A stretch of DNA of 55,472 nucleotides from Cellvibrionaceae bacterium (GCA_028281575.1 JANQJP010000074.1:1-55472), one strand, 5' to 3'. Positions 1 through 10,332 are shown, counted from the stretch's first letter. The notes: generated by a model not told the origin, from the letters alone. Numbers and translations are program-made.

Positions 1-97
1 CATAGCCACATGGATGTGGTGTATTAGAATAACGCAGGAGCAGTTATCGACGACTGCATGGATGCAGGAGGTAGAATAACGCAGGAGCAGTTATCGA
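1..97. repeat. Left-end repeat with a tandem 26-bp duplication
   Basis: Two identical 26-bp copies, beginning TAGAATAACGCAGG, occupy 25-50 and 72-97, a 47-bp period. Positions 6-19 form the small inverted repeat CCACAT-GG-ATGTGG. The first 50 bases are matched in inverted orientation by a diverged copy at 55415-55463 (about 42 of 50 positions by eye). No reading frame of note crosses it. It looks like part of a dispersed intergenic repeat family, not a gene; family membership is inferred because only these copies are visible here. Confidence 0.7.
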
Positions 98-132
98 GAG
101 GAGTTGGGACCTACAGGGGTGGAGCGGATTAA

Positions 133-151
133 AGCGAAGCACCGCTTCGCT
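133..151. repeat. Perfect 8-bp hairpin beside the left-end repeat
   Basis: AGCGAAGC at 133-140 and GCTTCGCT at 144-151 are perfectly complementary around a 3-base loop. No T-run follows on either strand, so it is not a standard Rho-independent terminator. It may belong to the same repeat unit as 1-97. I see nothing else in 155-314, the stretch downstream of the pgm stop codon. Confidence 0.6.
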
Positions 152-314
152 CCGTATAACGACCCTTATCTATGATTTTGGGCCGGCCCTGCTTGCAGGT
201 ATTTATGCGTTTTTTGAATGTATCAACGGTGCGTAAACGTTTCGAAGGTACAAATGCTTAAATTTTTATCTAAATGCACCATAGATTAGTCCTAATCACT
301 TAAACAATGAAAAT

Positions 315-1958
315 TCAAACACCCGCTGCGGAAAAAGTCGCTCCGACAATTTGTTGCGCCTCTTCAATCAGCGCGTTCAGGTGCGCTTCTCCAATAAAGC
401 TCTCGGCATAAATTTTATAAATGTCTTCGGTACCCGATGGGCGCGCGGCAAACCAACCGTTTTCGGTAATCACTTTTAAACCGCCAATAGCAGCATTGTT
501 CCCAGGCGCATGTGTCAGCTTGGCCAGAATGGGCTCACCCGCCAATCGCTCAGCAACCACATCGTCAGCGCTCAATTTTTTTAATACATTTTTTTGCGGT
601 ACAGATGCCGGCGCATCGATGCGTTTATACACCGGAGCACCGTATTCCTGCGTGAGCTCTGCGTAGTGCTGCCCTGGGTCCTTGCCAGTAACAGCGGTGA
701 TCTCCGCAGCGAGCAGGCCCAAAATAATGCCGTCTTTATCAGTGGTCCAAACACTTCCATCCTTGCGCAGAAAAGATGCACCGGCACTTTCTTCGCCCCC
801 GAAACCATAACTGCCTTCAAACAGGCCGTCTACAAACCACTTGAAGCCGACGGGAACCTCCGCAAATTCCTTCCCAAGTGCGCCGGCCACACGATCAATC
901 ATGCTCGATGACACCAGGGTTTTGCCGATTTTAAGCTGCTCGGACCACTGCGGGCGGTGGGTATAAAGGTACTTGATGGCCACGGCGAGATAGTGGTTCG
1001 GATTCATCAAACCGCTGGAACACGTAACAATGCCGTGCCGGTCGTAGTCAGGGTCGTTGCCGAGCGCAATATCAAAATCGTCTTTTAATTTAACGAGTCC
1101 CGCCATCGCATAGGGGCTGGAGCAATCCATGCGGATCTTGCCATCTTTGTCCAAAGTCATAAACGAAAATGTCGGATCGAACTTGCGATTGACCAACTCA
1201 ATATTGAGACCGTAGGTTTCAGCAATGACATCCCAATACGCCATGCCCGAACCACCGAGCGGATCAACACCTATCTTTAAACCCGAATCTGCAATCACCT
1301 GCATATCGATAACGGAATCAAGGTCGTCAACATAGGGCTTGATATAGTCATATTCGGTCAATAAATCTGACTGCCAGGCCTGATCAAAATCCAACGATTG
1401 CACCGATGCATTATTTTGCTTGATGATTTCGTTGGCGCGCACCTGAACTTTTTCGGTGATATCTGCGTCCGCCGGCCCGCCGTTGGGAGGATTGTATTTA
1501 AAACCCCCGTCTTGAGGCGGATTGTGCGAAGGTGTAATCACCGCGCCATCCGCGAGGGCTTCGCTGCGCCCTCTGTTGTACGTCAAAATTGCGTGAGAAA
1601 TTACGGGAGTAGGTGTATAGCCGCGACCGGATTGCACCGTCACATGCACGCCGTTGGCAACCAATACTTTCACTGCAGTGACAAACGCGCACTCGGAAAG
1701 TGCATGTGTATCAATACCTACAAATAAAGGCCCGGTGATGTTTTCGGCTCGCCGATATTCCGCCAAAGCCTGACATATCGCTGCGATATGCGTTTCGGTA
1801 AAAGAGCCGGAAAATGAACTGCCACGATGTCCGGAAGTGCCAAAACTCACCAAGGTGTCATCGGTGGGCTTTTTATTAAAATAGTCGCTGACTAAGCGCG
1901 GAATATTTACCAAGTCCGCTTCCAGTGCCACCTTACCTGCTCTTTCATGTACACTCAT
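315..1958 (-). CDS. pgm: Phosphoglucomutase (alpha-D-glucose specific)
   Basis: Interconverts glucose 1-phosphate and glucose 6-phosphate in the cytoplasm, linking glycolysis to sugar-nucleotide and polysaccharide synthesis. The 547-residue length matches E. coli Pgm (546). All four active-site loops are visible: phosphoserine loop TPSHNPP at 142-148 (Ser144), metal-binding DPDYDRH at 302-308, sugar-binding GGEESAGAS at 387-395 and phosphate-binding RPSGTED at 506-512. The ATG start has AAGGG eight bases upstream. It stands alone and is divergent from the next gene, with only 39 bases between the starts. It could supply glucose 1-phosphate for the glucosylglycerate genes at 14.5-19.3 kb, or use the glucose 1-phosphate they release; that link is inference. 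Confidence 0.97.
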   Translation of the reverse strand: MSVHERAGKVALEADLVNIPRLVSDYFNKKPTDDTLVSFGTSGHRGSSFSGSFTETHIAAICQALAEYRRAENITGPLFVGIDTHALSECAFVTAVKVLVANGVHVTVQSGRGYTPTPVISHAILTYNRGRSEALADGAVITPSHNPPQDGGFKYNPPNGGPADADITEKVQVRANEIIKQNNASVQSLDFDQAWQSDLLTEYDYIKPYVDDLDSVIDMQVIADSGLKIGVDPLGGSGMAYWDVIAETYGLNIELVNRKFDPTFSFMTLDKDGKIRMDCSSPYAMAGLVKLKDDFDIALGNDPDYDRHGIVTCSSGLMNPNHYLAVAIKYLYTHRPQWSEQLKIGKTLVSSSMIDRVAGALGKEFAEVPVGFKWFVDGLFEGSYGFGGEESAGASFLRKDGSVWTTDKDGIILGLLAAEITAVTGKDPGQHYAELTQEYGAPVYKRIDAPASVPQKNVLKKLSADDVVAERLAGEPILAKLTHAPGNNAAIGGLKVITENGWFAARPSGTEDIYKIYAESFIGEAHLNALIEEAQQIVGATFSAAGV

Positions 1959-1997
1959 ACATCGACCCTTTGTTTAAAAAAACTTCGTCTTTAAGGC

Positions 1998-3089
1998 TTG
2001 TTAACACGCATTGAACCCCGGAAGCTCATCAGCTCAAATAGTGTTAAACAAGCGTTAAGCAATTCGGACTTTATTGTAATAGATCGTGCTCTCAAACGTT
2101 ACTGTCGCGAGCTGAGGCCTGCCCACACCAAGATGACAAATGTACGCAAAGCCGCAATCGAACATGCGATTGAACATGGCATCCGGGAGTATTTCAATCA
2201 ATGCCAGTCACGCGCTCCAGATTTTATTCGCCAGCATTACCGCTACCCAGGTTGCTGGCAGCTGAACAAACACGCTTTCGGTTTCGATTTGCTTCGCGCT
2301 CCGCTTAATCTGGTCTGGGCACCTGTCTATGTGAGCCTTGTGCTCAGCCTGCTAATACTGGGTTTTCTGCGAATACCAAAAACAATGCGGTGGGCACAAC
2401 AACTACCTGGCGGGCTCACGACTCGTGTGCAGGCACACGCTAACACGCTTATAAAACACGAGTTGTTGCTGGTTCAAAATGTAACACTTGAGAATGCCCT
2501 CGGCGCGGCTGTTGTCGGGCATTTGGAAAAGCTCATTGATCCCAATTCCGCACACGCAATGTCGGAGCAAGACCGAGCTGCGCTAAGTCAAAAACTAGAA
2601 GCCGTCGTCGCGGATGCGCTCAATCAGTTGATGCTAACGCGCACTGCCTCTGCCGATATCTCCAATACGGTGTTTAGTACAGCTGTTGGTGCGCTGGCAT
2701 TCAAAAAATTCACGCCAGGCGGCGTCGGAATTGGCCTTATGATTGCCGCGCTCTGGGCCAAAGCGCAAGCGCAGACAAACTTCTTTTTGGGAAACACTCT
2801 GGGTGGATGGTATTACTCGATATTTCCACCGCAACCAGATGTGATGGAAATTTCAGTAAGTATCGCCGCAGTCTTGTGCCTCCTCGCAGTGGTCGCTTCT
2901 TTTTCGGGGCTGGTAACTGACCCAATCCAAGCGCACTTGGGGCTGCATAAATATCGACTGCGCAAAATGCTGGCGCGCCTCGAAAAAGATGTACTCAAAA
3001 ATACTCGGGGAAGTTTTCGACCACTCGATCCTTATGTCGCACGAATTCTCGAGCTATTTGACACACTGAAAGCACAATTTTCGTTTTAA
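1998..3089 (+). CDS. Membrane protein of unknown function
   Basis: I do not recognise this protein with confidence. It is 363 residues if read from the TTG at 1998. Hydrophobic segments lie near residues 100-125, 220-256 and 288-310. An Arg-rich N-terminal stretch (RALKRYCRELRPAHTK) precedes the first one, and the C-terminal 60 residues are soluble and basic. The start is uncertain: AAGG sits too close to the TTG, and the first in-frame ATG is at 2133 (residue 46), which would remove a conserved-looking N-terminal part. It is divergent from pgm and convergent with the DUF3014 gene. The length and uniform frame support a real gene. Confidence 0.75.
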   Translation: MLTRIEPRKLISSNSVKQALSNSDFIVIDRALKRYCRELRPAHTKMTNVRKAAIEHAIEHGIREYFNQCQSRAPDFIRQHYRYPGCWQLNKHAFGFDLLRAPLNLVWAPVYVSLVLSLLILGFLRIPKTMRWAQQLPGGLTTRVQAHANTLIKHELLLVQNVTLENALGAAVVGHLEKLIDPNSAHAMSEQDRAALSQKLEAVVADALNQLMLTRTASADISNTVFSTAVGALAFKKFTPGGVGIGLMIAALWAKAQAQTNFFLGNTLGGWYYSIFPPQPDVMEISVSIAAVLCLLAVVASFSGLVTDPIQAHLGLHKYRLRKMLARLEKDVLKNTRGSFRPLDPYVARILELFDTLKAQFSF

Positions 3090-3133
3090 CTCACGGGACA
3101 AAGAACAACACAAACGGCTGACGTTCATCGGCG

Positions 3134-4003
3134 TCAGTTAGCGCCCGCGACTAACGCTGCTCTGAAATCCCTTACCCAGGACTCTACTTTCGCCGCATTA
3201 TCTGGACCGAGACGCCATTTTAATTTTTGCAGGCCAGACATCGCTTCAACACCTTTGTCCCGGAAAACATACATTACCGACGGTCGGCTGAGCACCGACT
3301 GCTCATCTGACAGCACCACAGGTAAAAGTGCCTGATCCAGTGCCTTTAGCATTACCTCTCGAAAGTCAGGCTCGGGTAGACCGAGTTCTTGATAAGCTTG
3401 TTGGAGTAGCGGATAGTATGTTCGATACACCTGTGCAAGCGCCTCAGGCGAAACGGCATCGAGTGCGGCGATATGCTCGACATAACGCGCAAAACCAGCA
3501 TCTCGTATTTTGAATAACATCTCATCGTTCGGGCCGCGCTTTGCAAGTGGTTCGGCGACAAACAAACCCGGCGGCGAGGCAATGGGCCTGTACTCTTTGA
3601 CTGCGTAGCCCTCGCTCAGCGCATGCACGGCACGAACGCCTTTACGGATAAGCTGATCGTTCGCCAATAATGCGATGAGCCGCGCCGTGCCATCCAATTC
3701 GGCTAATGCCGCTTTAAATTGCTCATCACTTCTATTTAACGGCGGGAGCACGGGCTCAGGCGGCGCCGTTTCTTCTACAACGGGCTCTTCGGGCACCACC
3801 GGATCGGGGGCCTCTACAATCGGCTCCTCGACTTCTTCTATAATCGGCAAGTCCAATGGCAGTGGCACTTCAGCGACAACCGGCGGCGCAGACTTTTTTG
3901 ACACAAAAAGATAAACCCCACCCGCGACGATTCCCAACACTATGGCAAGCGAGAGAACGAGTATACGCAACATTCCACTTCGACCTTCTGTACTACCCAC
4001 CAT
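3134..4003 (-). CDS. DUF3014 family protein, membrane-anchored
   Basis: A 289-residue protein with one N-terminal transmembrane segment (LRILVLSLAIVLGIVAGGVY), then a Pro/Glu/Val-rich linker of about 50 residues, then a C-terminal globular domain of about 190 residues that resembles DUF3014. Topology suggests an inner-membrane anchor with the domain in the periplasm. The biochemical role of the family is not known to me. The ATG at 4003 is chosen because GGGAG lies five bases upstream; a longer reading from a TTG at 4015 has no such site. It converges on the preceding plus-strand gene with 44 bases between the stops, where CTGACG/CGTCAG at 3118-3137 forms a small hairpin. Confidence 0.82.
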   Translation of the reverse strand: MVGSTEGRSGMLRILVLSLAIVLGIVAGGVYLFVSKKSAPPVVAEVPLPLDLPIIEEVEEPIVEAPDPVVPEEPVVEETAPPEPVLPPLNRSDEQFKAALAELDGTARLIALLANDQLIRKGVRAVHALSEGYAVKEYRPIASPPGLFVAEPLAKRGPNDEMLFKIRDAGFARYVEHIAALDAVSPEALAQVYRTYYPLLQQAYQELGLPEPDFREVMLKALDQALLPVVLSDEQSVLSRPSVMYVFRDKGVEAMSGLQKLKWRLGPDNAAKVESWVRDFRAALVAGAN

Positions 4004-4096
4004 AACCACTCCCAATCTTATAATTAGGTTTTATTGCAATACTTGATGATGACAGCACAAGTAACCGAGAGTTCAGCCTAAAGCACATATTTTCGA

Positions 4097-5647
4097 CTAG
4101 GATGCGTGCACAAGAATTGCATTCTTGCCTGATTTTTTTATTCGATACATCGCCCGATCAGCCTGGTCAAACAAAGTCGCAAAATCACTGACCTCTTCAG
4201 TTGACAGCGCCACACCTATACTCGCACCAACCGTCCGCGTCACATCGCATTCGCGAAAATGCATAGGTTGCACAACAGCTTCCAACAATTTGGCAGCGAC
4301 CTCATTTGCTTCAGATACGTTTACGTCGACCAGAGCAAGCAAAAATTCGTCCCCCCCCCAACGGCAGGCAATATCGGATTTTCTAGTGACCGAGCGTATG
4401 CGTTCGGCAACTGATCGCAATACGTCATCCCCCGCATCGTGACCAAGCTCGTCGTTAATTCCTTTAAAACCATCCAAATCGATAAATATAATGGCAAGTT
4501 CATTGCTATATTCGCGCGCGCTCAATAAATGACGAATTTGCCGGGTCGCAGCCAGGCGGTTAGTAAGTTTAGTGAGATTGTCGTGACTCGCCTCATATTC
4601 TGACTCAAGCAACTTCAATTGCTGGTCAGTAACGTCATTCACAAATATTAAAACCGTGATATCTTCGTCAACCGCTTTATTCTTAACAAACGTCAGATTA
4701 AAAAATAATCTTTCGGAATTACCGTAATGAAATTCTATTTCCGTACTAATGGGTTTATTAAATTCGTCGCTCGATAAAATCATTTTTCGGAGCACATCAG
4801 GCTGTTCAGAAATACAGCGCAACCAACCGTCCGTATGCATTATTGCATCCGGTTCCTTCGTCTTTGTAATCAACTCCTTAAATTTTGGGTTACATGACGT
4901 TAGATTTAACTCACCATCGGTTACAGCCAGGTAGTTTTTTGACAATTCAAATATAAGCTTAAAGTGAGTACTAATCTCTTCCGCACGCCGAGCAAGGATT
5001 TGCTCACTGATAATTTGCTTCTTCGCATTTACCAACATTAAATTAATCACACGCCCGATATTACCCAGCTCATCTTTGCGAGCGCCTTCCTCCAGCAAAC
5101 CAACATCATCGCTTTCAAATCTTACTTTACTAAGTTGCTTTGAGAGATTTTGAATGGGCTCTGTAATTAATTTGTAGGTGATAAGCAAAAGTGAAAAACA
5201 CACAACAAGGATAACCGCAACCAGAGATTTAAGCTCGTGTAGCAATTGTTCGCGTACCAAAGCCTCTTTATAAGACTGGCTGATATAAATCACTAAATCG
5301 CCCACGAAAGAGCTAGCCTCAGGCGATACCAGTTTGCGTGCAATGAAAACGTCATTGCGACACTCCCGATTTGAGCCAACGATTAAATCGTGGGCACGCA
5401 TAGTTGCACATGAAATTTCCGCGTTATACTGCAGGCCAATAATGACCTCTATTGCAAGCTCTTCGTCTCCGAGGTAAGCGGCTTTCACTGCCGTACCATA
5501 AACTGTGCGAACTAACGCCGATGCCGATTCCACCGTCGTCTGCTCAACTCTTTTCTGAATACTAAAAAACGAATTCAACGCGACCACTCCAGAACTCAAA
5601 AGTGCTAGTATGGCGATATAAACAGCGAGTTTTAGCCCTAATTTCAT
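4097..5647 (-). CDS. Membrane-bound diguanylate cyclase (HAMP-PAS-GGDEF)
   Basis: Predicted to make cyclic di-GMP from two GTP. Of 516 residues, 7-28 form a first transmembrane segment, about 30-140 a periplasmic sensor region with three Cys residues (80, 96 and one later in the chain), 142-163 a second transmembrane segment, about 163-215 a HAMP-like linker, about 230-345 a PAS-like region, and 355-510 the GGDEF domain. The catalytic motif GGDEF is intact at 431-435. Arg422-Lys-Ser-Asp425 sits five residues before it, matching the RxxD inhibitory site, so product inhibition is expected. The signal sensed is unknown. It is divergent from the arsC-like gene across a 165-base gap that holds an operator-like palindrome. 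Confidence 0.93.
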   Translation of the reverse strand: MKLGLKLAVYIAILALLSSGVVALNSFFSIQKRVEQTTVESASALVRTVYGTAVKAAYLGDEELAIEVIIGLQYNAEISCATMRAHDLIVGSNRECRNDVFIARKLVSPEASSFVGDLVIYISQSYKEALVREQLLHELKSLVAVILVVCFSLLLITYKLITEPIQNLSKQLSKVRFESDDVGLLEEGARKDELGNIGRVINLMLVNAKKQIISEQILARRAEEISTHFKLIFELSKNYLAVTDGELNLTSCNPKFKELITKTKEPDAIMHTDGWLRCISEQPDVLRKMILSSDEFNKPISTEIEFHYGNSERLFFNLTFVKNKAVDEDITVLIFVNDVTDQQLKLLESEYEASHDNLTKLTNRLAATRQIRHLLSAREYSNELAIIFIDLDGFKGINDELGHDAGDDVLRSVAERIRSVTRKSDIACRWGGDEFLLALVDVNVSEANEVAAKLLEAVVQPMHFRECDVTRTVGASIGVALSTEEVSDFATLFDQADRAMYRIKKSGKNAILVHAS

Positions 5648-5727
5648 TTACCGATAATACTCGAGGTCGCGTCGCCTACATTATAGACGCGAGTGCGTCA
5701 CGGACTTGGCTTTTTCCAAGCGAAAGC

Positions 5728-5746
5728 GACATTTAATATAAATGTC
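5728..5746. promoter_or_regulatory. Perfect 8-3-8 inverted repeat in a divergent promoter region
   Basis: GACATTTA at 5728-5735 and TAAATGTC at 5739-5746 are exact reverse complements with the spacer ATA. It lies between two divergent genes, 82 bases from the diguanylate cyclase start and 67 bases from the arsC start, where a dimeric repressor or activator could control either. No regulator gene is adjacent. A regulatory function is inferred from symmetry and position only. Confidence 0.45.
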
Positions 5747-5812
5747 ACCAGATAAATAGTACTCTTGCTTGCTAAGGCATGACAAACGCGACTTACACGG
5801 CTGGAGAACCAT

Positions 5813-6280
5813 ATGCGTATCTTATATATATGCACGCACAATCGCTGCCGCAGCATCCTCAGCGAAGCGCTAACCAACCACTACGGCGGGGGCACATTGA
5901 AAGCGGCCAGCGCCGGCAGCCAGCCCGTCGGCGAAGTTCACCCTCTGACACTTAAATATCTCAAAGAAAGTGGAATAAGCATCAAGGGGCTAGCAAGTAA
6001 ATCGTGGGATGATATGGAACGTTTTGCACCGGATGTCGTTGTTACCGTATGCGATTCAGCTGCAGGAGAAGCCTGCCCACTGTGGTTCGGTAATACGATA
6101 AAGATCCACTGGGGCCTGAGTGACCCGAGTAAAGTTGAAGGCAGTGACAAAGAAAAGCGCGCAGCTTTTTTAAAGGCTATGGAAATTATTCAGTCTCGTG
6201 TAAAAGCCCTACAAGCCCTGGCTGACGAAAATATGTCGAATAAAGACTTCGAATATGCGCTTAAACAACTAGCGCGATAA
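5813..6280 (+). CDS. arsC: Arsenate reductase, thioredoxin-coupled (low-molecular-weight PTPase fold)
   Basis: Predicted to reduce arsenate to arsenite using a three-cysteine relay and thioredoxin. The 155-residue protein opens with the phosphate-binding loop C7-THNRC-R13-S. Two further cysteines, C80 and C88 in TVCDSAAGEAC, fall where the redox pair of the B. subtilis-type ArsC lies. This separates it from plain tyrosine phosphatases, which lack that pair. The ATG has GGAG just upstream. No arsR, arsB or acr3 gene is near, so it is a solitary gene; an efflux partner would have to be elsewhere. A few of these proteins act as phosphatases, so the substrate is likely but not proven. Confidence 0.85.
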   Translation: MRILYICTHNRCRSILSEALTNHYGGGTLKAASAGSQPVGEVHPLTLKYLKESGISIKGLASKSWDDMERFAPDVVVTVCDSAAGEACPLWFGNTIKIHWGLSDPSKVEGSDKEKRAAFLKAMEIIQSRVKALQALADENMSNKDFEYALKQLAR

Positions 6281-6337
6281 AACACGTTTACAGAATATTG
6301 GCGAGAAGTTCTTTGTGTTTCCCGCCACTATCAACTC

Positions 6338-6355
6338 AGTCCTGTTAACAGGACT
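6338..6355. repeat. Perfect 18-bp palindrome between convergent genes
   Basis: AGTCCTGTTAACAGGACT equals its own reverse complement and touches the stop codon of the SapC-family gene. There is no loop and no T-run, so it is neither a good hairpin nor a good terminator. It could bind a dimeric protein, or be chance. Confidence 0.4.
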
Positions 6356-7065
6356 TACTGTGACTTTTCAGCGGCGTTACGCGCGCGAATAAGTATTTCA
6401 TTTATGCTGCCGATTGAATGCAAATGGGCGAGCGACCACGCCAACCAACCTTTTTTAAACCACTCATACACATCGGCTTCAGTGAGCACTTCATGCATTT
6501 TTTTCTCATTGATGGAATAAAGGTCACCGAAGCTTACCGAGCCTTCTGACAATTTTACGGAGCCCTTAAACGGTTCGAGTAATTCTTTTTCGCCAAGTAC
6601 TCTCGCAAACTCTTCGGTCAAGCGGTAGCCGCGATCAATCTGTTCCAAAAATTTGATTATTCCTTTAGCCACTTCGGTCGGTTCTCCATTTTCATCGAAT
6701 AAATCTTCGCCTTCTTCCGCCTGCACATGTGGCGCAGGCTCATCAAATAAAACCACACCCTCGGCAGAAAGAATAAAGGGGTAGCGACGCAGATAAGCAG
6801 GTACGTATGCATCTTCCCACTTCTCACCCAAATCATGGCCAGCTTTCCTCAGCGACAAAATAGCCACCGGAATAAAAATGCCGTCCGCGCCTTTAACAAA
6901 AAAGATAGGGAAGTTACGACTCGCCTCAAAAAATTCAAACCCCGCTACAGGAATTGAATTCGCATTGACGGCGAAGGCATAGGAGTCCTGCTTTTTTAGC
7001 TTGTGAGCTTTGTGCTTTTCTTTATCTAAAGGAACTAAGTTCGAGTAAAACAGAGGTGGGCGCAT
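6355..7065 (-). CDS. SapC family protein
   Basis: 236 residues resembling the SapC family: an N-terminal stretch PPLFYSNLVPLDKEKHKAHK, then FAVNANSIPVAGFEFFEASR and VPAYLRRYPFIL, all typical. No signal peptide or membrane segment is visible, so it should be cytoplasmic. In related marine bacteria such genes often sit beside TonB-dependent receptor and glycan-use loci, but none is present here and the molecular function is unsettled. It converges on arsC. Downstream of fpr and upstream of this gene is a 197-base gap that carries an 11-bp string (7187-7197) repeated near the window's right end. Confidence 0.85.
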   Translation of the reverse strand: MRPPLFYSNLVPLDKEKHKAHKLKKQDSYAFAVNANSIPVAGFEFFEASRNFPIFFVKGADGIFIPVAILSLRKAGHDLGEKWEDAYVPAYLRRYPFILSAEGVVLFDEPAPHVQAEEGEDLFDENGEPTEVAKGIIKFLEQIDRGYRLTEEFARVLGEKELLEPFKGSVKLSEGSVSFGDLYSINEKKMHEVLTEADVYEWFKKGWLAWSLAHLHSIGSINEILIRARNAAEKSQ

Positions 7066-7262
7066 AGTTAGGTACTTTCTATTATTTGACTATGATGTGG
7101 ATATCGGTACAGCGAGGATGCCGAATATAGCTGCAACGTGTGATCCGAATATGACACGGATATTCAAGCCTTATTGCTAAATCCGGCTAGGGCCTGTTAA
7201 CACTAAGTTCCGCGTCAATGAGCGGCGGATGGTAGCAAGGATATCCTAGCAATAGCAACTTA

Positions 7263-8048
7263 CTACTGCTCGACAAACGCCCGCTCAATGACATAGTGCC
7301 CTAAATCCCCGTGGCGGGCTTCTTTAAAGCCACGGGCATCCAATATAGCGCAAGTATCCTTAAGCATGCTCGGGCTGCCACAGATCATAAAGCGGTCATC
7401 TTCGACATTTATTTCAGGCAAGCCTAAATCACCAACAAGCTGACCCGATTCCAACAGGTCGGTTAAACGACCATTGCGGTCAAAAGCTTCGCGCGTCACG
7501 GACGGATAGTAAATCAGTTTTTCGCGAATAAGCTCACCAAAATACTCGTTTTGAGGAAGCTCATCGCGGATGAAGTCCATATACGCCAACTCATCTTTGT
7601 AACGCACACCATGCGTCAGAATCACCTGGTCGTATAGCTCATACACTTCCGGATCTTTAATAATGCTCATAAAAGGTGCCAAGCCAGTGCCCGTACTAAT
7701 CAGAAAAAGGCGTTTGCCCGGTAGCAGCGAGTCGGTGACCAGGGTACCCGTCGATTTGCTGTTTACGAGGATTTTATCGCCGGGCTTAATGTTTTGAAGC
7801 TGCGATGTGAGTGGACCATCGGGCACTTTAATACTAAAAAACTCGAGATGCTCCTCATAGTTTGCACTCGTAATACTATAAGCGCGCAATAACGGTCTGC
7901 CATTATCCTGTTCTAGACCCATCATCGTAAAATGGCCGTTGCGAAAACGAAAACCCGGATTACGTGTCGTTTTAAAGCTGAATAGCGTGTCAGTCCAATG
8001 GTGAACTTCGAGCACTTCTTCGGTCATTAGTTTCGTAGCCATAGCCAT
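7263..8048 (-). CDS. fpr: Ferredoxin/flavodoxin-NADP reductase
   Basis: FAD enzyme that moves electrons between NADPH and ferredoxin or flavodoxin, used in iron-sulfur supply and oxidative-stress defence. The 261 residues match the Pseudomonas/Azotobacter class. The FAD-binding RAYSIT motif is followed by HLEFFSIKVPDGPLTSQL, and the NADP half carries STGTGLAPFMSII and THGVRYKDELAY. The C-terminus ends HYVIERAFVEQ, typical of the bacterial subclass. It is divergent from a LysR regulator across 145 bases. The same arrangement in Pseudomonas is fprA and finR, where the regulator induces the reductase under oxidative stress. Confidence 0.95.
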   Translation of the reverse strand: MAMATKLMTEEVLEVHHWTDTLFSFKTTRNPGFRFRNGHFTMMGLEQDNGRPLLRAYSITSANYEEHLEFFSIKVPDGPLTSQLQNIKPGDKILVNSKSTGTLVTDSLLPGKRLFLISTGTGLAPFMSIIKDPEVYELYDQVILTHGVRYKDELAYMDFIRDELPQNEYFGELIREKLIYYPSVTREAFDRNGRLTDLLESGQLVGDLGLPEINVEDDRFMICGSPSMLKDTCAILDARGFKEARHGDLGHYVIERAFVEQ

Positions 8049-8145
8049 GCCCTATCCACAGAAAAACGCTCTTCAGCGCAAGGCAAACCCTGATGAAGAG
8101 TAAGTGATTTATATTGTTGACGGATATTTAAGCAGCAACTAACAT

Positions 8146-8160
8146 ATCTGCAAAACAGAT
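8146..8160. promoter_or_regulatory. LysR-type box between fpr and its divergent regulator
   Basis: ATCTG-N5-CAGAT is an interrupted inverted repeat containing a T-N11-A (8147 and 8159), the classic LysR half-site geometry. It lies 34 bases before the regulator start and about 100 bases before the fpr start, as expected for a site serving both autoregulation and fpr activation. Binding is inferred. Confidence 0.5.
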
Positions 8161-8193
8161 TTTATATATTTCAGTTATCGGTTTTATTGATAT

Positions 8194-9069
8194 ATGCGCT
8201 TTACCTTGAGGCAAATTGAAGTTTTTCTGGCTATCGCCCATGTTGAGAACGTCAGCCGGGCAGCGGAAAACATCGCGCTTTCGCAAAGCGCAACCAGTGG
8301 CGCACTGAAGGAGCTTGAAACCCAATTCGACGTTCAGCTTTTTGACCGGGTTGGTAAGCGCTTACAACTTAACGAACAGGGCCGTATGTTGAGACCAAAA
8401 GCCGAAGCACTGATCGAAATGGCCGCCGCACTCGAAGACGAACTCGCCAGGCACGACCGCGCAGGGAACTTAAAAATTGGTGCAACACTCACGATAGGTA
8501 ACTATCTGTGTGTCGATTTAATTGAAGCCTATCGTCGCGCTTCACCGCAGGCGCATATCAATCTCAATATCGCCAATACAGAATCGATTAAAAATGAGCT
8601 GCTCAACTTCGACATCGACATCGGTATGCTGGAGGGGGATATTCAACATCCCGACCTTAATGTGCAGCCGTGGCGAAGCGACAACCTGATATGTTTCTGT
8701 GCACCTGAACACCCCCTCGCGCAAATAAAAAATGTGCAAATCAAAGATCTTATCAACGCGACATGGGTACTGCGTGAAATTGGCTCTGGTACCCGGCAGA
8801 CCTTTGATCGCGCCATGCACGGCTTTCTGCCATCCCTGAATATCGCACTCGAACTCGAACAAACCGAAGCGATAAAACGCGCGGTTTCAAAGAACCTGGG
8901 TATTAGTTGCCTGTCGGCCATTGCGCTGCAAGAAGATTTTTCACGAGGAAGCTTAGTGTCTCTTGCCTGCGAGGAGATTGATTTATCTCGCAAACTCTAT
9001 ATCGCGGTGCACAGACATAAATTCAAAGACGCCAGCCTGGAGCAATGGCTGGCGCTGTGCGGACTTTAA
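8194..9069 (+). CDS. finR: LysR-family regulator, probable FinR
   Basis: 291-residue transcription regulator. The N-terminal winged helix-turn-helix spans residues 1-60 (LRQIEVFLAIAHVENVSRAA followed by LSQSATSGALKELE). The remainder is a LysR substrate-binding domain of normal length. Its place, divergent from fpr, matches the Pseudomonas finR-fprA pair, which is the main reason for the symbol; sequence alone would only justify LysR family. The first ATG in the frame is used. Confidence 0.85.
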   Translation: MRFTLRQIEVFLAIAHVENVSRAAENIALSQSATSGALKELETQFDVQLFDRVGKRLQLNEQGRMLRPKAEALIEMAAALEDELARHDRAGNLKIGATLTIGNYLCVDLIEAYRRASPQAHINLNIANTESIKNELLNFDIDIGMLEGDIQHPDLNVQPWRSDNLICFCAPEHPLAQIKNVQIKDLINATWVLREIGSGTRQTFDRAMHGFLPSLNIALELEQTEAIKRAVSKNLGISCLSAIALQEDFSRGSLVSLACEEIDLSRKLYIAVHRHKFKDASLEQWLALCGL

Positions 9070-9144
9070 CATGCCCTTTTTCAAGGACTCACGTCATTTT
9101 ACGCAGATCGAAAACGACGAAATTCGATGTTTGCGAACTTTTGA

Positions 9145-10200
<1,056 letters not shown>

Positions 10201-10332
10201 ACTCAAAGAAAGTTAACGCATGCACGGCTCCTCCATATAGCCTTTGGCGCGCTATTCTTCCCCCGTTATATCATAAACATCACACGTTCCAACGTGCGCG
10301 CGCTTGGGTTTGAACTACACTTTCAAAACCAG

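Noticed and set aside
6338-6355. Terminator between arsC and the SapC gene
   Set aside because: The sequence is a loop-free palindrome without a T-run on either strand.
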